DNA from: Ignavibacteriaceae bacterium
GTDB taxonomy: Bacteria > Bacteroidota > Ignavibacteria > Ignavibacteriales > Ignavibacteriaceae
Assembly (NCBI GenBank): GCA_023229425.1
Contig: JALNZG010000003.1
Span: 310,001-374,000, forward strand
DNA: 64,000 bases
Reading direction: 5' to 3'
Numbering within the stretch: position 1 is the first letter of the stretch; each line of letters opens with the position of its first letter. Below the pieces are notes generated by a model, which saw only the letters and a list, made by a program, of their open reading frames with translations, did not search any database and was not told where the DNA came from. Made by a program: the position numbers and the translations under genes. Shown here one piece after another: positions 1 through 8,937 of the stretch.

Positions 1-648
1 AGTTACATTAAGACTTAGAAGGCTTTTAACTAACTCTTTCATCTTAGGTAACGGTAAATCTACAGCGCTGCCACCGCTTCCGGGGTGGACAATGATCAAC
101 GGTTTCATTTCATCAATATTTTTTTCTTGAAAAAATTGCTGCACATCCTTCTTCCCTTCTTCACTGATTTGAATATGAAAATCAGCTTCACCTGATTGCA
201 GTTGTTTTTCAATACCAAATATTTTTAACAAGTTCATATTGTATTGAAGTTCATGGCGTTGCGCATATTTTCTATGCTCGTAAATTTTCTTTGTAAAGAA
301 AAAAGAATAAGAACGATAACCGGTTCCGATTCGATTTTTTATCCGCGTAAGAAATAAGATGAACGCAATTCTAAAAGTCGGATAGACGACAATACAACTA
401 TCAAAATTTTTCGCTTTTATTTTCTTTACATTCGAGAAAATTGTCGGGATATTGTCTGTTTCGTCGAGCGTTAACACATCATCAATAAAGGGATGATTTT
501 TTACTAAATCCAAAGTATAGAATTTTACTAGATACGTAACTTTACAATCCGGGAATTCTTTTTTAATTGCTTCAGCAAGTGGAAGCGAAAGCACAACATC
601 GCCAATCCGGTCTGTACGCACGAGCAATATATTTTGGGGTCTGATCAT
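1..648 (-). CDS. Glycosyltransferase family 9 (heptosyltransferase-like), 3' part cut by window edge
   Basis: Reading leftward from an ATG at 648, 216 codons stay open to the window edge, so the C-terminal part is missing. The N-terminus has the GT9 hallmark VRTDRIGDVVLSLPLAEAI, and the stretch near the window edge reads IVHPGSGGSA, which resembles the start of the second Rossmann domain that binds the nucleotide-sugar donor. GT9 enzymes transfer heptose or related sugars onto lipopolysaccharide core or other glycans at the cytoplasmic face of the inner membrane. The start codon overlaps the stop of the upstream glycosylase gene by four bases (ATGA), so the two are probably translationally coupled. 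The exact sugar and acceptor cannot be told. GT9 membership is secure; heptosyltransferase activity is inferred. Confidence 0.85.
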   Translation of the reverse strand, partial: MIRPQNILLVRTDRIGDVVLSLPLAEAIKKEFPDCKVTYLVKFYTLDLVKNHPFIDDVLTLDETDNIPTIFSNVKKIKAKNFDSCIVVYPTFRIAFILFLTRIKNRIGTGYRSYSFFFTKKIYEHRKYAQRHELQYNMNLLKIFGIEKQLQSGEADFHIQISEEGKKDVQQFFQEKNIDEMKPLIIVHPGSGGSAVDLPLPKMKELVKSLLSLNVT

Positions 649-1256
649 TTTGCTGAAACAAAAGGATTATCTTTTAAATAAAATCTCCATGGCAATTCTT
701 TTGATTTTTTTATTCCGATTCTTGGTGACTGCAAAACATTTTTCTTCGGAACTTTTTCTCCTTCAGCTAAAAAGATTTCTTCGCCGCAAAGATCCATTCC
801 GTTTTCATCTTTAGCAATGTTAAACGCTCTACAAATTTTTCCTGGACCGTTAGTCAAATTTAAGAATTCTTTTGCAGTAACTTCACTTTTTCGAAATCTT
901 CTTTCCACCATTATCTCAATGCCTTTTAACGGCTCAAGAGCGCGGATCAACACTGCGGAACCAACACCTTCTTTATCGCAAACCACATTACAGCAATAAT
1001 GATTCCCATAAATAAAATAAACATATAACTTCCCGCCGGAAGCAAACATCAATTTATTTCTATTCGTTACGCCGTTAAACGAGTGTGAAGCTTCATCAAT
1101 CTTATCTACGTATGCTTCAACTTCAATTATCTTACCTATTAATAATTTTTGTCCTTCCTTTTTTATAAAGTATTTCCCAAGAAGTTTTGGTGCAATTTTA
1201 AGAACATCTTTTTGAAAAAACGTTTCCGGTAATTTATGGAATTGCAAGGTATTCAT
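645..1256 (-). CDS. mpg: DNA-3-methyladenine glycosylase (AAG/MPG family)
   Basis: A 203-residue protein of the alkyladenine DNA glycosylase family, which excises 3-methyladenine, hypoxanthine and other alkylated purines in base excision repair. It contains the family signature EVEAYVDKIDEASHSFNG near residues 45-62, where E47 and Y49 align with the catalytic glutamate and the intercalating tyrosine of human AAG, followed by NRNKLMFASGGKLYVYFIYG at 65-84. The length is normal for the bacterial family. The stop codon overlaps the start of the GT9 gene by four bases. The gene lies at the end of an envelope cluster with no obvious functional connection to it, so the linkage is probably only transcriptional. 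Confidence 0.95.
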   Translation of the reverse strand: MNTLQFHKLPETFFQKDVLKIAPKLLGKYFIKKEGQKLLIGKIIEVEAYVDKIDEASHSFNGVTNRNKLMFASGGKLYVYFIYGNHYCCNVVCDKEGVGSAVLIRALEPLKGIEIMVERRFRKSEVTAKEFLNLTNGPGKICRAFNIAKDENGMDLCGEEIFLAEGEKVPKKNVLQSPRIGIKKSKELPWRFYLKDNPFVSAK

Positions 1257-1285
1257 GTTAAAAATGAAACTGAGGACTTTTGATT

Positions 1286-1990
1286 TTAGTCAAGATTATA
1301 CTTGGTTTGAAGTTCTGCAATTCTAACAAGATAGTACTCTTCTTTTAAAGGACTTTTCTGAATAAGGCGGCGGTACATTTCAATTGCTTCTTGGAATTCA
1401 CCTTGAGCAACGTAAATTTTGGCGAGTGTTTCAGAGGCAATTTTAACTTCAGAAGGAAAATCCAGTTCACTCTCTTCTTCTTTTTCCCACGAGTTTGGAG
1501 GTGGTTGGATTCTTACTGCAGAAATTTTTTTCGCAATTTCACCTAATCTGTCTTCAAAAACATTTTCTTTTTTTAAGAGGCGGGACTTATCCAAGGAGAA
1601 AGATTCCTTTTCATCCTGAAAATCTTGTTCAAAAGTAAATGGCGGGCGGGGAATTTTCCCAAAGGCGGAACGTTGTTTTTGGTTTGAAGTAACTTCTTCT
1701 ACAAAAAAAAGATAAGATGCTTCCGAATTGATAAGCCCACAACCTCTTTTGTACGAAGATAAAGCCTCATCATACTTTCCAAGCATTGTTAAAGCCTTTG
1801 CGAGCACGATATGCGCAGTTGGATAATCGGGGAAGAGCTGCAAACCTTGATGTAAAATTTCAACAGCTTTTTCTACGTTATTAGCAAAAATCTCCGTACT
1901 TGCCTCTCTGACAAATAACGGAGATTTTTTATTATACTCGTAAATTAAACTTACTTTTTCGTCGAAAATATTCTTTGCGGTTTTTCCCAC
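1286..1990 (-). CDS. Tetratricopeptide-repeat protein
   Basis: A 234-residue soluble protein without signal peptide. Helical repeats of TPR character occupy about residues 33-85 (for example LFPDYPTAHIVLAKALTMLG then KYDEALSSYKRG) and again about 188-225 (LAKIYVAQGEFQEAIEMYRR). Between them is a charged, low-complexity linker rich in Glu, Lys and Ser. TPR proteins act as protein-interaction scaffolds; no catalytic motif is visible. Translation probably begins at a GTG eight bases after the stop of the GT2 gene, so expression is likely coupled to it. The partner may be the neighbouring glycosyltransferase machinery, but that is inference from position only. Confidence 0.75.
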   Translation of the reverse strand: MGKTAKNIFDEKVSLIYEYNKKSPLFVREASTEIFANNVEKAVEILHQGLQLFPDYPTAHIVLAKALTMLGKYDEALSSYKRGCGLINSEASYLFFVEEVTSNQKQRSAFGKIPRPPFTFEQDFQDEKESFSLDKSRLLKKENVFEDRLGEIAKKISAVRIQPPPNSWEKEEESELDFPSEVKIASETLAKIYVAQGEFQEAIEMYRRLIQKSPLKEEYYLVRIAELQTKYNLD

Positions 1991-1998
1991 TTTAAAAC

Positions 1999-3450
1999 CT
2001 ATTTTTTAGAATAGGCATGTCTGATGGACGTTACTGAGACAAAAGAAAATCCGATAAAAAACAACAATTGAAAAGGAATGGCGGCAATTTCCAAAAAGTA
2101 AATTGATGAACCAATGCCGACCAAACAATAAAGAGCCATAATCAATTCAACAATAACGGAAGGCTCTAACTTTTTATTTACGTATTTGTTGTTAGACCAA
2201 GAATCTTTTTGATCGACAACTTTGAATTTTGGAGTTCTAATAAAATCGCTTTTTCTACTTAACAAACCTTCGATTACCGCACGTGAATTATTAACCGCAA
2301 AGCCCATGCTTCCTGCCATAAAAAGAGGAAAAAGAACAATTTTTTTGCGCCAATCCGAGCGAATATCTTTCTGAGAATAAAGATAAAAAACAAACGAACC
2401 GATAAATGCGAGAATAAAAATAGACATCACTGCAAAATATGCTTCGTGTGAACCGCTGTTTTTAATAAATATTAGTGGTACATTCAAAATAGCCGCAAGA
2501 AGAATAAACGGGAAAGCTAAATTGTTTGTTAAATGAAAGGTCGCTTGAATTTTTACTCTCAACGGTAATTTTGATTTCAAAACCATAGGAAGAATTTTCT
2601 TTGCAGTTTCAATAGCGCCTTTTGTCCAGCGGAATTGCTGAGCTTTTAAAGCATTAATTTCTGAAGGTAATTCTGCAGGAGAAATTTCATCACGGAGGAA
2701 AACGAATCTCCATCCTTTTAATTGTGCACGGTAACTTAGGTCTAAATCTTCGGTTAACGTATCGGCATGCCAGTTACCGGCGTCTTCAATACAGCTTCTT
2801 CTCCAAATACCGCCGGTTCCGTTAAAGTTGATAAAAAATCCGGCTTTGTTCCTAACGTTCTGTTCAATAACAAAATGGCCGTCTAAAGCCAAAGCTTGCG
2901 CTTTAGTTAAAATTGAATAATCACCGTTGAGGTGTTCCCAACGTGTTTGCACCATCCCGATTTTATCATCGGTAAATTGAGCAAGCGTCTTTTTCAAAAA
3001 ATCTTTAGCAGGAATAAAATCAGCGTCAAAAATAGCAATGAATTCACCTGTTGCGGTTTTCATTCCTTCTTTTAATGCGCCGGCTTTAAAACCTTCACGT
3101 AGAGCTCTTCTAACGTGAAGAATATTGAAACCTAATTCTTTCTTTTCTGCAACAATACGCGCAACCAAATTAACTGTTTCGTCGGTCGAATCGTCCAGCA
3201 CTTGAATTTCCATTCTATCTTTCGGGAAATCAATCTCACAAACGGAATCAATTAACCGCTCAACTACATATAATTCATTATATAACGGAAGCTGGATCGT
3301 TACCTTCGTATCGGGATTAATTTCAACATTTGCAACCGGCTTAACGTTTTTGTATTTGTTGTAATAGTAGATCATAAAAAAACCATGACTACTAAAAACA
3401 AATAAAATGAACAATGAAACAAAATATGAGATAAGTACTATCTCATCCAT
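1999..3450 (-). CDS. Processive family 2 glycosyltransferase, membrane-bound (cellulose-synthase-like)
   Basis: A 483-residue integral membrane glycosyltransferase. One N-terminal membrane segment (about 4-28) precedes a GT-A catalytic domain with the donor motif VLDDSTDET (86-90 DDSTD), the metal-binding DAD (142-144), the catalytic TED (233-235) and QQFRW (271-275), the Q-x-x-R-W signature of processive enzymes. Several C-terminal membrane segments follow from about residue 300. This architecture fits cellulose-synthase-like enzymes or ceramide-glucosyltransferase-like enzymes that build and export a polysaccharide or glycolipid. A strong Shine-Dalgarno (AGGAG) lies seven bases before the ATG. 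It is followed closely by the TPR gene. The product is not predictable from sequence alone. Confidence 0.9.
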   Translation of the reverse strand: MDEIVLISYFVSLFILFVFSSHGFFMIYYYNKYKNVKPVANVEINPDTKVTIQLPLYNELYVVERLIDSVCEIDFPKDRMEIQVLDDSTDETVNLVARIVAEKKELGFNILHVRRALREGFKAGALKEGMKTATGEFIAIFDADFIPAKDFLKKTLAQFTDDKIGMVQTRWEHLNGDYSILTKAQALALDGHFVIEQNVRNKAGFFINFNGTGGIWRRSCIEDAGNWHADTLTEDLDLSYRAQLKGWRFVFLRDEISPAELPSEINALKAQQFRWTKGAIETAKKILPMVLKSKLPLRVKIQATFHLTNNLAFPFILLAAILNVPLIFIKNSGSHEAYFAVMSIFILAFIGSFVFYLYSQKDIRSDWRKKIVLFPLFMAGSMGFAVNNSRAVIEGLLSRKSDFIRTPKFKVVDQKDSWSNNKYVNKKLEPSVIVELIMALYCLVGIGSSIYFLEIAAIPFQLLFFIGFSFVSVTSIRHAYSKK

Positions 3451-3470
3451 AAATTCTCCTATAAATTAAA

Positions 3471-4013
3471 TTACCAACCTGACACCGTATCTAACAGAAT
3501 ATCATCACTTATTTTATTAATTGCATCATCAATACCCGAATTTCTCTCGGAAATTCCACCTGAATAATCACCATAGTTAGAGAATTGTTTTTCAAAAACG
3601 GTTCGTCTCTGAACTAAATCTTTAAAAGTTACTTGCACCGTAATTGTTATTCTTCTCGAAGCAACATTTTCACCTGCAGAAACAATTGCCGGAACATCAG
3701 AAAGCGAAACTATTACACATTGAAGAAGCGCATCGGCACTGCTTTTCTCTGCAATTTGCAGATTGTTATCATCAATAAACTTTTGCGTTAATTTTTCAGT
3801 AAGTAACTCTCTCAACCGTGGCTCTGCTGAACCACTTCTATCTTCCGCAAATGGTATTGCAACTGATTTTAAATGCGGAGCAACAGAAGCTCCGGAAAAT
3901 GAATAGGGGCATCCGAAACACCCTGTAAAATTACTCAATATTCCGATGATAAACAACAAAACAAGAGGTTTAAGAAACGATCTAAATTTGATATAATTAT
4001 TCAATTTTTCCAC
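3471..4013 (-). CDS. lptE: LptE-like LPS-assembly lipoprotein
   Basis: A 180-residue predicted outer-membrane lipoprotein. A hydrophobic signal (about residues 14-31) ends at the lipobox FTGC with C32 as the lipidated residue. The mature part contains SVAIPFAEDRSG and the LRELLTEKLTQKF helix followed by beta-strand-rich sequence, the pattern of the Bacteroidota/Chlorobiota LptE family, which plugs the LptD barrel and helps deliver lipopolysaccharide to the outer leaflet. The start appears to be GTG with a poor ribosome-binding site, 14 bases after the sigma-54 activator gene. The miaB - sigma-54 activator - lptE order is one I know from Bacteroidota genomes, which supports the assignment. Confidence 0.8.
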   Translation of the reverse strand: MEKLNNYIKFRSFLKPLVLLFIIGILSNFTGCFGCPYSFSGASVAPHLKSVAIPFAEDRSGSAEPRLRELLTEKLTQKFIDDNNLQIAEKSSADALLQCVIVSLSDVPAIVSAGENVASRRITITVQVTFKDLVQRRTVFEKQFSNYGDYSGGISERNSGIDDAINKISDDILLDTVSGW

Positions 4014-4027
4014 TTTTTGTCAAATTT

Positions 4028-5122
4028 TTAAAGGTGATATTCTTTTATTTTCCGGTACAAGGTTCTTTCACTGATCCCGAGCATTTCTGCCGCTTTCCTT
4101 TTGTTTCCAATTGCTTTTTTAAGGGCGAGGGTCATTGCTCTTTTCCCGGCTTCTTCAACGCTTTGCACATCATTTGGATCATCTTGTATTTCTAGATTTT
4201 CTTTTTCTTTTAGTAATAGAATTTCCTTTATATCAAGAATATCTTTTTTCAACTCAAACAGCGCCCGATAAATAAATTCCCTTTCAACTTCTTCAGGACT
4301 TTTTCTGGTAACAACCGGGAAGTTCATGGAAGTTCCCGAATTAGGATAGGGAAGAATTTGTTCGAAAATTTCTTTAGTGAGTTTTGCATTTTTTGTTAAA
4401 GCGATGGAGGTTTCAACTGCGTTTTTTAACTCGCGGACATTGCCGGGCCAAGGATAATCGTGCAGATAATCCAAGGCTTCTGTTGTAAAAACGGGTTTGG
4501 CGGTTCTGTTTTCATCGGCAAATTTATCCGCAAAGAAATGGACCAACTCAAAAATATCCGCTTTTCTTTTCCGTAAAGGAGGAATATGGATCGTTACCGC
4601 TTTTAGCCGGAAGAATAAATCTTCACGAAATCTCTTTGCGTCAACTTCGTTTTGTAAATCTTTGTTTGTAGCCGCCAGGAATCGCACATCAACTTTTGTA
4701 AGCGTCTCAGCGCCGATACGCATGAATTCTTTCGTCTCAATTGCCCGAAGGAGTTTTACTTGCGTAGTGATTGGCATTTCAGCTATTTCATCAAGGAACA
4801 ACGTTCCGCGGTTCGCAAGTTCAAAATATCCTTTACGCGCATCAATGGCTCCAGTAAACGAGCCTTTATTATGACCGAACAATTCGCTTTCTAGAATGCC
4901 TTCTGGAATGGCGCCGCAGTTTACGCTTATCAGCGGATTTTCTGCACGGCGGCTAGCACCATGAATGGCGCGGGCAAAAACCTCTTTGCCTACTCCGCTT
5001 TCGCCAAAAATCAAAACGGAAATATCAGATGCAGCAACTTGAATGATGATATCTATCAAGTCGTGAATTTCTTTTGACTTTCCGACGATGCCGAATTTTT
5101 TTTGTAGTTGTTCTATTGTCAT
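4028..5122 (-). CDS. Sigma-54-dependent transcriptional activator without N-terminal sensor domain
   Basis: A 364-residue bacterial enhancer-binding protein. The AAA+ domain starts almost at the first residue: Walker A GESGVGKE at 40-47, the sigma-54 contact loop GSFTGA at 87-92 (usually GAFTGA), and Walker B FLDEIAE around 109-115. The C-terminus carries a Fis-type helix-turn-helix, KRKAAEMLGISERTLYRKIK, near 341-360. There is no receiver, GAF or PAS domain, so its activity must be constitutive or set by a partner protein. It sits between the SPOR protein and lptE, suggesting it may control envelope genes. The family is certain; target promoters are unknown. Confidence 0.95.
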   Translation of the reverse strand: MTIEQLQKKFGIVGKSKEIHDLIDIIIQVAASDISVLIFGESGVGKEVFARAIHGASRRAENPLISVNCGAIPEGILESELFGHNKGSFTGAIDARKGYFELANRGTLFLDEIAEMPITTQVKLLRAIETKEFMRIGAETLTKVDVRFLAATNKDLQNEVDAKRFREDLFFRLKAVTIHIPPLRKRKADIFELVHFFADKFADENRTAKPVFTTEALDYLHDYPWPGNVRELKNAVETSIALTKNAKLTKEIFEQILPYPNSGTSMNFPVVTRKSPEEVEREFIYRALFELKKDILDIKEILLLKEKENLEIQDDPNDVQSVEEAGKRAMTLALKKAIGNKRKAAEMLGISERTLYRKIKEYHL

Positions 5123-5231
5123 AATTTAAAATTGAGTTCGCTTCTCCAAAAATAAGAAATAAATCGATTTCATAAAGTAAGAAGGTGAGGTTTCAAGAAA
5201 TTTAAACTGAACTTGTTCCAATAATTTGCGG

Positions 5232-5933
5232 TTATTTTTCTTTCGAAACAACTCTGCCGTTTAATTGAAATTCGAGATTAACTTTATCTAACACTTTTTC
5301 TGCTGATTTTTTATCCTCAAACTTGCCGAGATACAAAACATTAAAAATAGTTCCGGCAACGTTTTTTTCTGTTATGTCAATTTCATAACCGGAATCTTCA
5401 AGATCAACTTTTAAAGCTTTAGCATTTTTTACATCACTAAATGCACCCACTTGAATTGTGAAACGATAATTTTCGTTTTTTTGAGGAGCAATTCTTTGAA
5501 CAATAGTTTCTTCGGAATTCTCAACAGCAATTTTTTCAGGTGAAGGGAGATAATTTGATTTCGGATATTCGGATTTTAATTTTTTAAGATAGGCTGCGGC
5601 TGCTTTCTCATCACCGATGGCAGTATGGTAGCTGAAAATTCTAAAAAGGGCTGCATCGGCATATTTTGATTTTGGAAATACGTTAACAATTTTAAGATAT
5701 TTCTCATTCGCTTTTGCTCCGTCTTCTGTAAGTAACGCCGAAAGGAAAAGTAAAGATGGGTCTTCGGGATTCCGCTTCAACAAAGGCTGAAGTTCTTCTT
5801 TCACATCGCCGCTTTTTCCTTCTTCAATTTTTTTAAGAAGAGAAACAATGTTGAATTCTTGCGAAAAAGATTTTTCGGTGAAAAAGAAGAGGATTGCTAT
5901 GAAAAAAATGAAATTTTTAAGTGTTTTTATCAT
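5232..5933 (-). CDS. Exported TPR-like protein with C-terminal SPOR domain
   Basis: A 233-residue protein with a signal peptide (about 1-24, ending SFSQ). Residues about 30-125 form TPR-like helices (PEDPSLLFLSALLTEDG, YADAALFRIFSYHTAIGDEK). Residues about 155-230 are a SPOR domain: YRFTIQVGAFSDVKNAKALK followed by FNVLYLGKFEDKKSAEKVL. SPOR domains bind peptidoglycan strands stripped of stem peptides at division septa, so the product is probably periplasmic and associated with the cell wall. It is 17 bases downstream of miaB, in the same direction. A separate start with its own ATG is used. The specific role is unknown. Confidence 0.85.
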   Translation of the reverse strand: MIKTLKNFIFFIAILFFFTEKSFSQEFNIVSLLKKIEEGKSGDVKEELQPLLKRNPEDPSLLFLSALLTEDGAKANEKYLKIVNVFPKSKYADAALFRIFSYHTAIGDEKAAAAYLKKLKSEYPKSNYLPSPEKIAVENSEETIVQRIAPQKNENYRFTIQVGAFSDVKNAKALKVDLEDSGYEIDITEKNVAGTIFNVLYLGKFEDKKSAEKVLDKVNLEFQLNGRVVSKEK

Positions 5934-5950
5934 TTCAAACTAAATTATTC

Positions 5951-7303
5951 TTAAACAGCTAACCTTATTTCAGATAGTTCTTTCTTATCAATTACCGAAA
6001 CCACCGAGCCGAAGAGCGTTGCTGAAGTTGCACGGTCGATTAAAACTTCAATATAATCTCCTTCACCAATGTTGGCTTGCCGTGGAAAAATTACTACTTT
6101 ATTTGAGTCTGTTCTACCGGATAAAAAATCATCTGATTTTTTACTTGCGCCTTCCACCAAAATAATTTCTTTTTTTTCTAAAAGACGTTGGTTCACATCA
6201 AACGAGATTTGTTGTTGCAGTGCAATAATTTCCTGTAAACGCTTTGATTTTGTTTCTTCAGTAACATCATCTTCCATTTTAAATGCTTTTGTTCCTTCAC
6301 GTGGTGAATATTTGAACATGTAAGCGCCATCGTATTTAACTTTTTGCATAACATCTAAAGTTGCAAGATGGTCTTCATACGTTTCGGTCGGAAAACCGCT
6401 GATAATATCTGTAGAAAATGAAACACCCGGAATAATTTTTCTGGCTTTATCAATTAAAGTCAGATAATGTTCAATCGAATAAGTTCTGTTCATCAATTCT
6501 AAAATTCTATTTGAGCCTGACTGCACCGGGAGATGAATGTGATTGCAAAGATTTTCATTTTTAGCAATTGTGTAAAGTAATTTGTTGGATAAATCTTGCG
6601 GATGAGAAGTTGAAAATCTTACCCGCATTTTTTTATTAACGCCGGCAACTGCTGCTAGTAGATCGGCAAAATCATTTTGTTCATCTAAATAAGAATTTAC
6701 GTTTTGTCCGAGAAGTGTAACTTCGCGAAAACCGCGAGCTCCAAGCATTTTAACTTCGTTAACAATGGATTCAAGACTTCTGCTGCGTTCTCTTCCGCGC
6801 GTAAAGGGAACAACACAGAAAGTGCAAAACTTATCACAGCCGCGCATAACAGATATCCATGCATGCAAACCATCTTCGCGGAATGGAAGAATATCATCGT
6901 ACGTTTCAGAGCGCGAAAGTTTAACTCCAATCCCTTTTTCTCCACCGAAAGCAGCGTCAATAAATTCGGGTAGTCGTCTATATTCATCGGGACCGACAAC
7001 TAAATCAACAACTTTTTTTTCTTCAATTAAATCTTTGCGCAACCGCTCCGCCATACAACCGAGAATTCCGAGAACGATTTGCGGTTTTTTATCTTTTAAT
7101 GCTTTAAGATTTCCTAACCGCCCGTAAATCCTTTGCTCGGCATTATCGCGTATACTGCAAGTATTAAGCAGAATAACGTCCGCATCTTTTACCTCCTGGG
7201 TAATTGCGTATCCTTGAGAATTTAGAATGCCCATAACTACTTCGGAATCGGCTAAATTCATTTGGCAGCCATAAGTCTCAATATATACTTTACTTTTCTG
7301 CAT
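5951..7303 (-). CDS. miaB: tRNA-2-methylthio-N6-dimethylallyladenosine synthase
   Basis: A 450-residue radical-SAM methylthiotransferase that adds the 2-methylthio group to i6A37 of tRNAs reading UNN codons. The N-terminal UPF0004 domain has the three conserved cysteines C13 (ETYGCQMN), C49 (LLNTCSIR) and C83 (GILGCMAE), which hold the auxiliary [4Fe-4S] cluster. The radical-SAM triad is C156, C160 and C163 in RGCDKFCTFC. A C-terminal TRAM domain covers about residues 375-440 (SGRTDSNKVVIFP onward). The length is typical. It is the first long gene of the minus-strand cluster ending in the GT9 gene. Confidence 0.97.
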   Translation of the reverse strand: MQKSKVYIETYGCQMNLADSEVVMGILNSQGYAITQEVKDADVILLNTCSIRDNAEQRIYGRLGNLKALKDKKPQIVLGILGCMAERLRKDLIEEKKVVDLVVGPDEYRRLPEFIDAAFGGEKGIGVKLSRSETYDDILPFREDGLHAWISVMRGCDKFCTFCVVPFTRGRERSRSLESIVNEVKMLGARGFREVTLLGQNVNSYLDEQNDFADLLAAVAGVNKKMRVRFSTSHPQDLSNKLLYTIAKNENLCNHIHLPVQSGSNRILELMNRTYSIEHYLTLIDKARKIIPGVSFSTDIISGFPTETYEDHLATLDVMQKVKYDGAYMFKYSPREGTKAFKMEDDVTEETKSKRLQEIIALQQQISFDVNQRLLEKKEIILVEGASKKSDDFLSGRTDSNKVVIFPRQANIGEGDYIEVLIDRATSATLFGSVVSVIDKKELSEIRLAV

Positions 7304-7357
7304 TAGAACATTTCTATAAAATTTATGAAAGCTAAAAGGTTTTGTGAATTGGAATGA

Positions 7358-7522
7358 TTAAAATCCACTTAATTGATAGAGCACAACATTAAGAAGAATA
7401 AAAGCTAGAGCTCCTGCAACGTATAAAATAATTTTTCTTCTACGTTCCTTGAGGAAATGTATTTGCTTAAAATCTATAAATATATTTTCTTCTTCATTTT
7501 CCATTTTTAAAAATCCAAACAT
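7358..7522 (-). CDS. Small single-span membrane protein
   Basis: A short open frame upstream of miaB on the same strand, encoding 54 residues from ATG 7522 or 48 residues from an in-frame ATG at 7504. The N-terminal half is charged (MENEEENIFIDFKQIHFLKE, then RRRK), followed by one clear membrane span (IILYVAGALAFILLNVVLYQ) and a four-residue tail. This positive-inside topology predicts a cytoplasmic N-terminus. Neither start has a strong Shine-Dalgarno, and I do not recognise the family. The coherent membrane topology argues for a real gene, but a chance frame is possible. Confidence 0.5.
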   Translation of the reverse strand: MFGFLKMENEEENIFIDFKQIHFLKERRRKIILYVAGALAFILLNVVLYQLSGF

Positions 7523-7607
7523 TTAAGACCCCGATAATTTAAAAATTTCTTTATTTTTGTTTTAAATATAATGTATTATTCTCTAAATAGTCAATCCAAA
7601 AGCATTT

Positions 7608-8810
7608 ATGAAAAGCTACGACATTCTTGTTATCGGCGGCGGTATTGTGGGAACGGCAACTGCAATGCAAATTCTCCGTCAGAAACCTCAACTAAAACTT
7701 TTACTTATTGAAGAAGAAAAATCACTCGCTCCTCATCAAACAGGAAACAACAGCGGTGTTATCCATTCAGGCTTGTACTATAAACCCGGTTCGTTGAAGG
7801 CTCAAAATTGTGTTAAAGGCAGAAAGTTGATGTATCAATTTTGTGAAGAGAACGAAATAAAATATGAGAAATGCGGAAAACTTGTGCTTGCGACAAATGA
7901 AAATGAACGCGTAAAATTGAATGACCTTGAAAAACGTGGACGAGAAAACGGATTAACTCAATTAAAAAGAGTTTCAAAAGAAGAAATAAAAGAATTTGAA
8001 CCTTACGCAACCGGCATTGACGCTTTATTCGTTGGAGAAACAGGGATTGTAAATTATACCGAAGTTACCGAGACATTCGCAAAAAAAATAAACGAGCTTG
8101 GCGGGGAAATACTTCTTAACACAAAATTTTTGGGGATTAATAAAGAAGGCAACCGGTTGATTATTCAAACTTCACAAGAAGTTTTTACGGTTTCCTATTT
8201 AGTTAATTGCGGCGGTTTATATTCGGATAAGATCGCAAAAATTTGCGGTATTGATCCTGAAGTTCAGATCATTCCTTTCCGCGGCGAGTATTATGAAATT
8301 AAAGAAGAGAAAAAATATCTTGTAAAGAATTTAATTTATCCCGTTCCCGATCCGCGGTTTCCGTTTCTTGGAGTTCATTTTACGCGAATGATAAACGGTG
8401 GAATTGAAGCGGGACCCAATGCAGTTTTAGCTTTTAAGCGAAAAGGATATTTAAAAACTGATTTTTCATTACCGGAAATATCAGATTATTTCTTCTCACG
8501 CGGGTTCTGGATAATGGCGCAAAAATATTACCGTATGGGATTTGATGAATTTAGACGAAGTTTCAGCAAAAAACTTTTTGCTGAAGCGCTGCAAAAATTA
8601 GTCCCGCAAATACAAGAAGAAGATATTACACCAAGCGGCTCAGGCGTGCGCGCGCAGGCTTTGGATAGAAATGGAAATTTGCTGGATGATTTTTGTCTGG
8701 TTGAAGCGAAAAGAATGATGCATGTGTTAAACGCTCCTTCACCGGCAGCAACCGCATCAATAAGCATCGGAGAAACTATTGCAGAAAAAGTTGTTCATAA
8801 TATCGTTTGA
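7608..8810 (+). CDS. lhgO: L-2-hydroxyglutarate oxidase
   Basis: A 400-residue FAD-dependent oxidoreductase of the DAO family. The dinucleotide fold is at residues 7-15 (LVIGGGIVG), and the LhgO/YgaF signature HQTGNNSGVIHSGLYYKPGS follows at about 44-63. The C-terminal FAD-contacting segment includes PSGSGVRAQALD. Such enzymes oxidise L-2-hydroxyglutarate to 2-oxoglutarate, passing electrons to the membrane quinone pool, and act as metabolite repair for side products of dehydrogenases. The gene stands alone on the plus strand. A TATTTTTG box (7549-7556), matching the Bacteroidota -7 element, lies upstream but without a TTG at the expected distance. Confidence 0.92.
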   Translation: MKSYDILVIGGGIVGTATAMQILRQKPQLKLLLIEEEKSLAPHQTGNNSGVIHSGLYYKPGSLKAQNCVKGRKLMYQFCEENEIKYEKCGKLVLATNENERVKLNDLEKRGRENGLTQLKRVSKEEIKEFEPYATGIDALFVGETGIVNYTEVTETFAKKINELGGEILLNTKFLGINKEGNRLIIQTSQEVFTVSYLVNCGGLYSDKIAKICGIDPEVQIIPFRGEYYEIKEEKKYLVKNLIYPVPDPRFPFLGVHFTRMINGGIEAGPNAVLAFKRKGYLKTDFSLPEISDYFFSRGFWIMAQKYYRMGFDEFRRSFSKKLFAEALQKLVPQIQEEDITPSGSGVRAQALDRNGNLLDDFCLVEAKRMMHVLNAPSPAATASISIGETIAEKVVHNIV

Positions 8811-8816
8811 TATAAA

Positions 8817-8852
8817 CTACATTCGGAGCGGTCTCTACCGTTCCGAATGTAG
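8817..8852. terminator. Hairpin between convergent lhgO and the DegT gene
   Basis: A 15-bp stem with one mismatch (CTACATTCGGAGCGG pairing with CCGTTCCGAATGTAG) around a six-base loop, located just after the lhgO stop and before the end of the convergent aminotransferase gene. There is no clean U-tract on either side, so its efficiency as an intrinsic terminator is uncertain. A second small palindrome (TCACGCCAAAGCGTGA, 8879-8894) follows. Confidence 0.6.
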
Positions 8853-8937
8853 TTGAAATATTTTTATGTTGTAGGGAATCACGCCAAAGCGTGACGAGCG
8901 TTGCGCTAAACTAAAAAACAATCCGGGATATAAAAGA

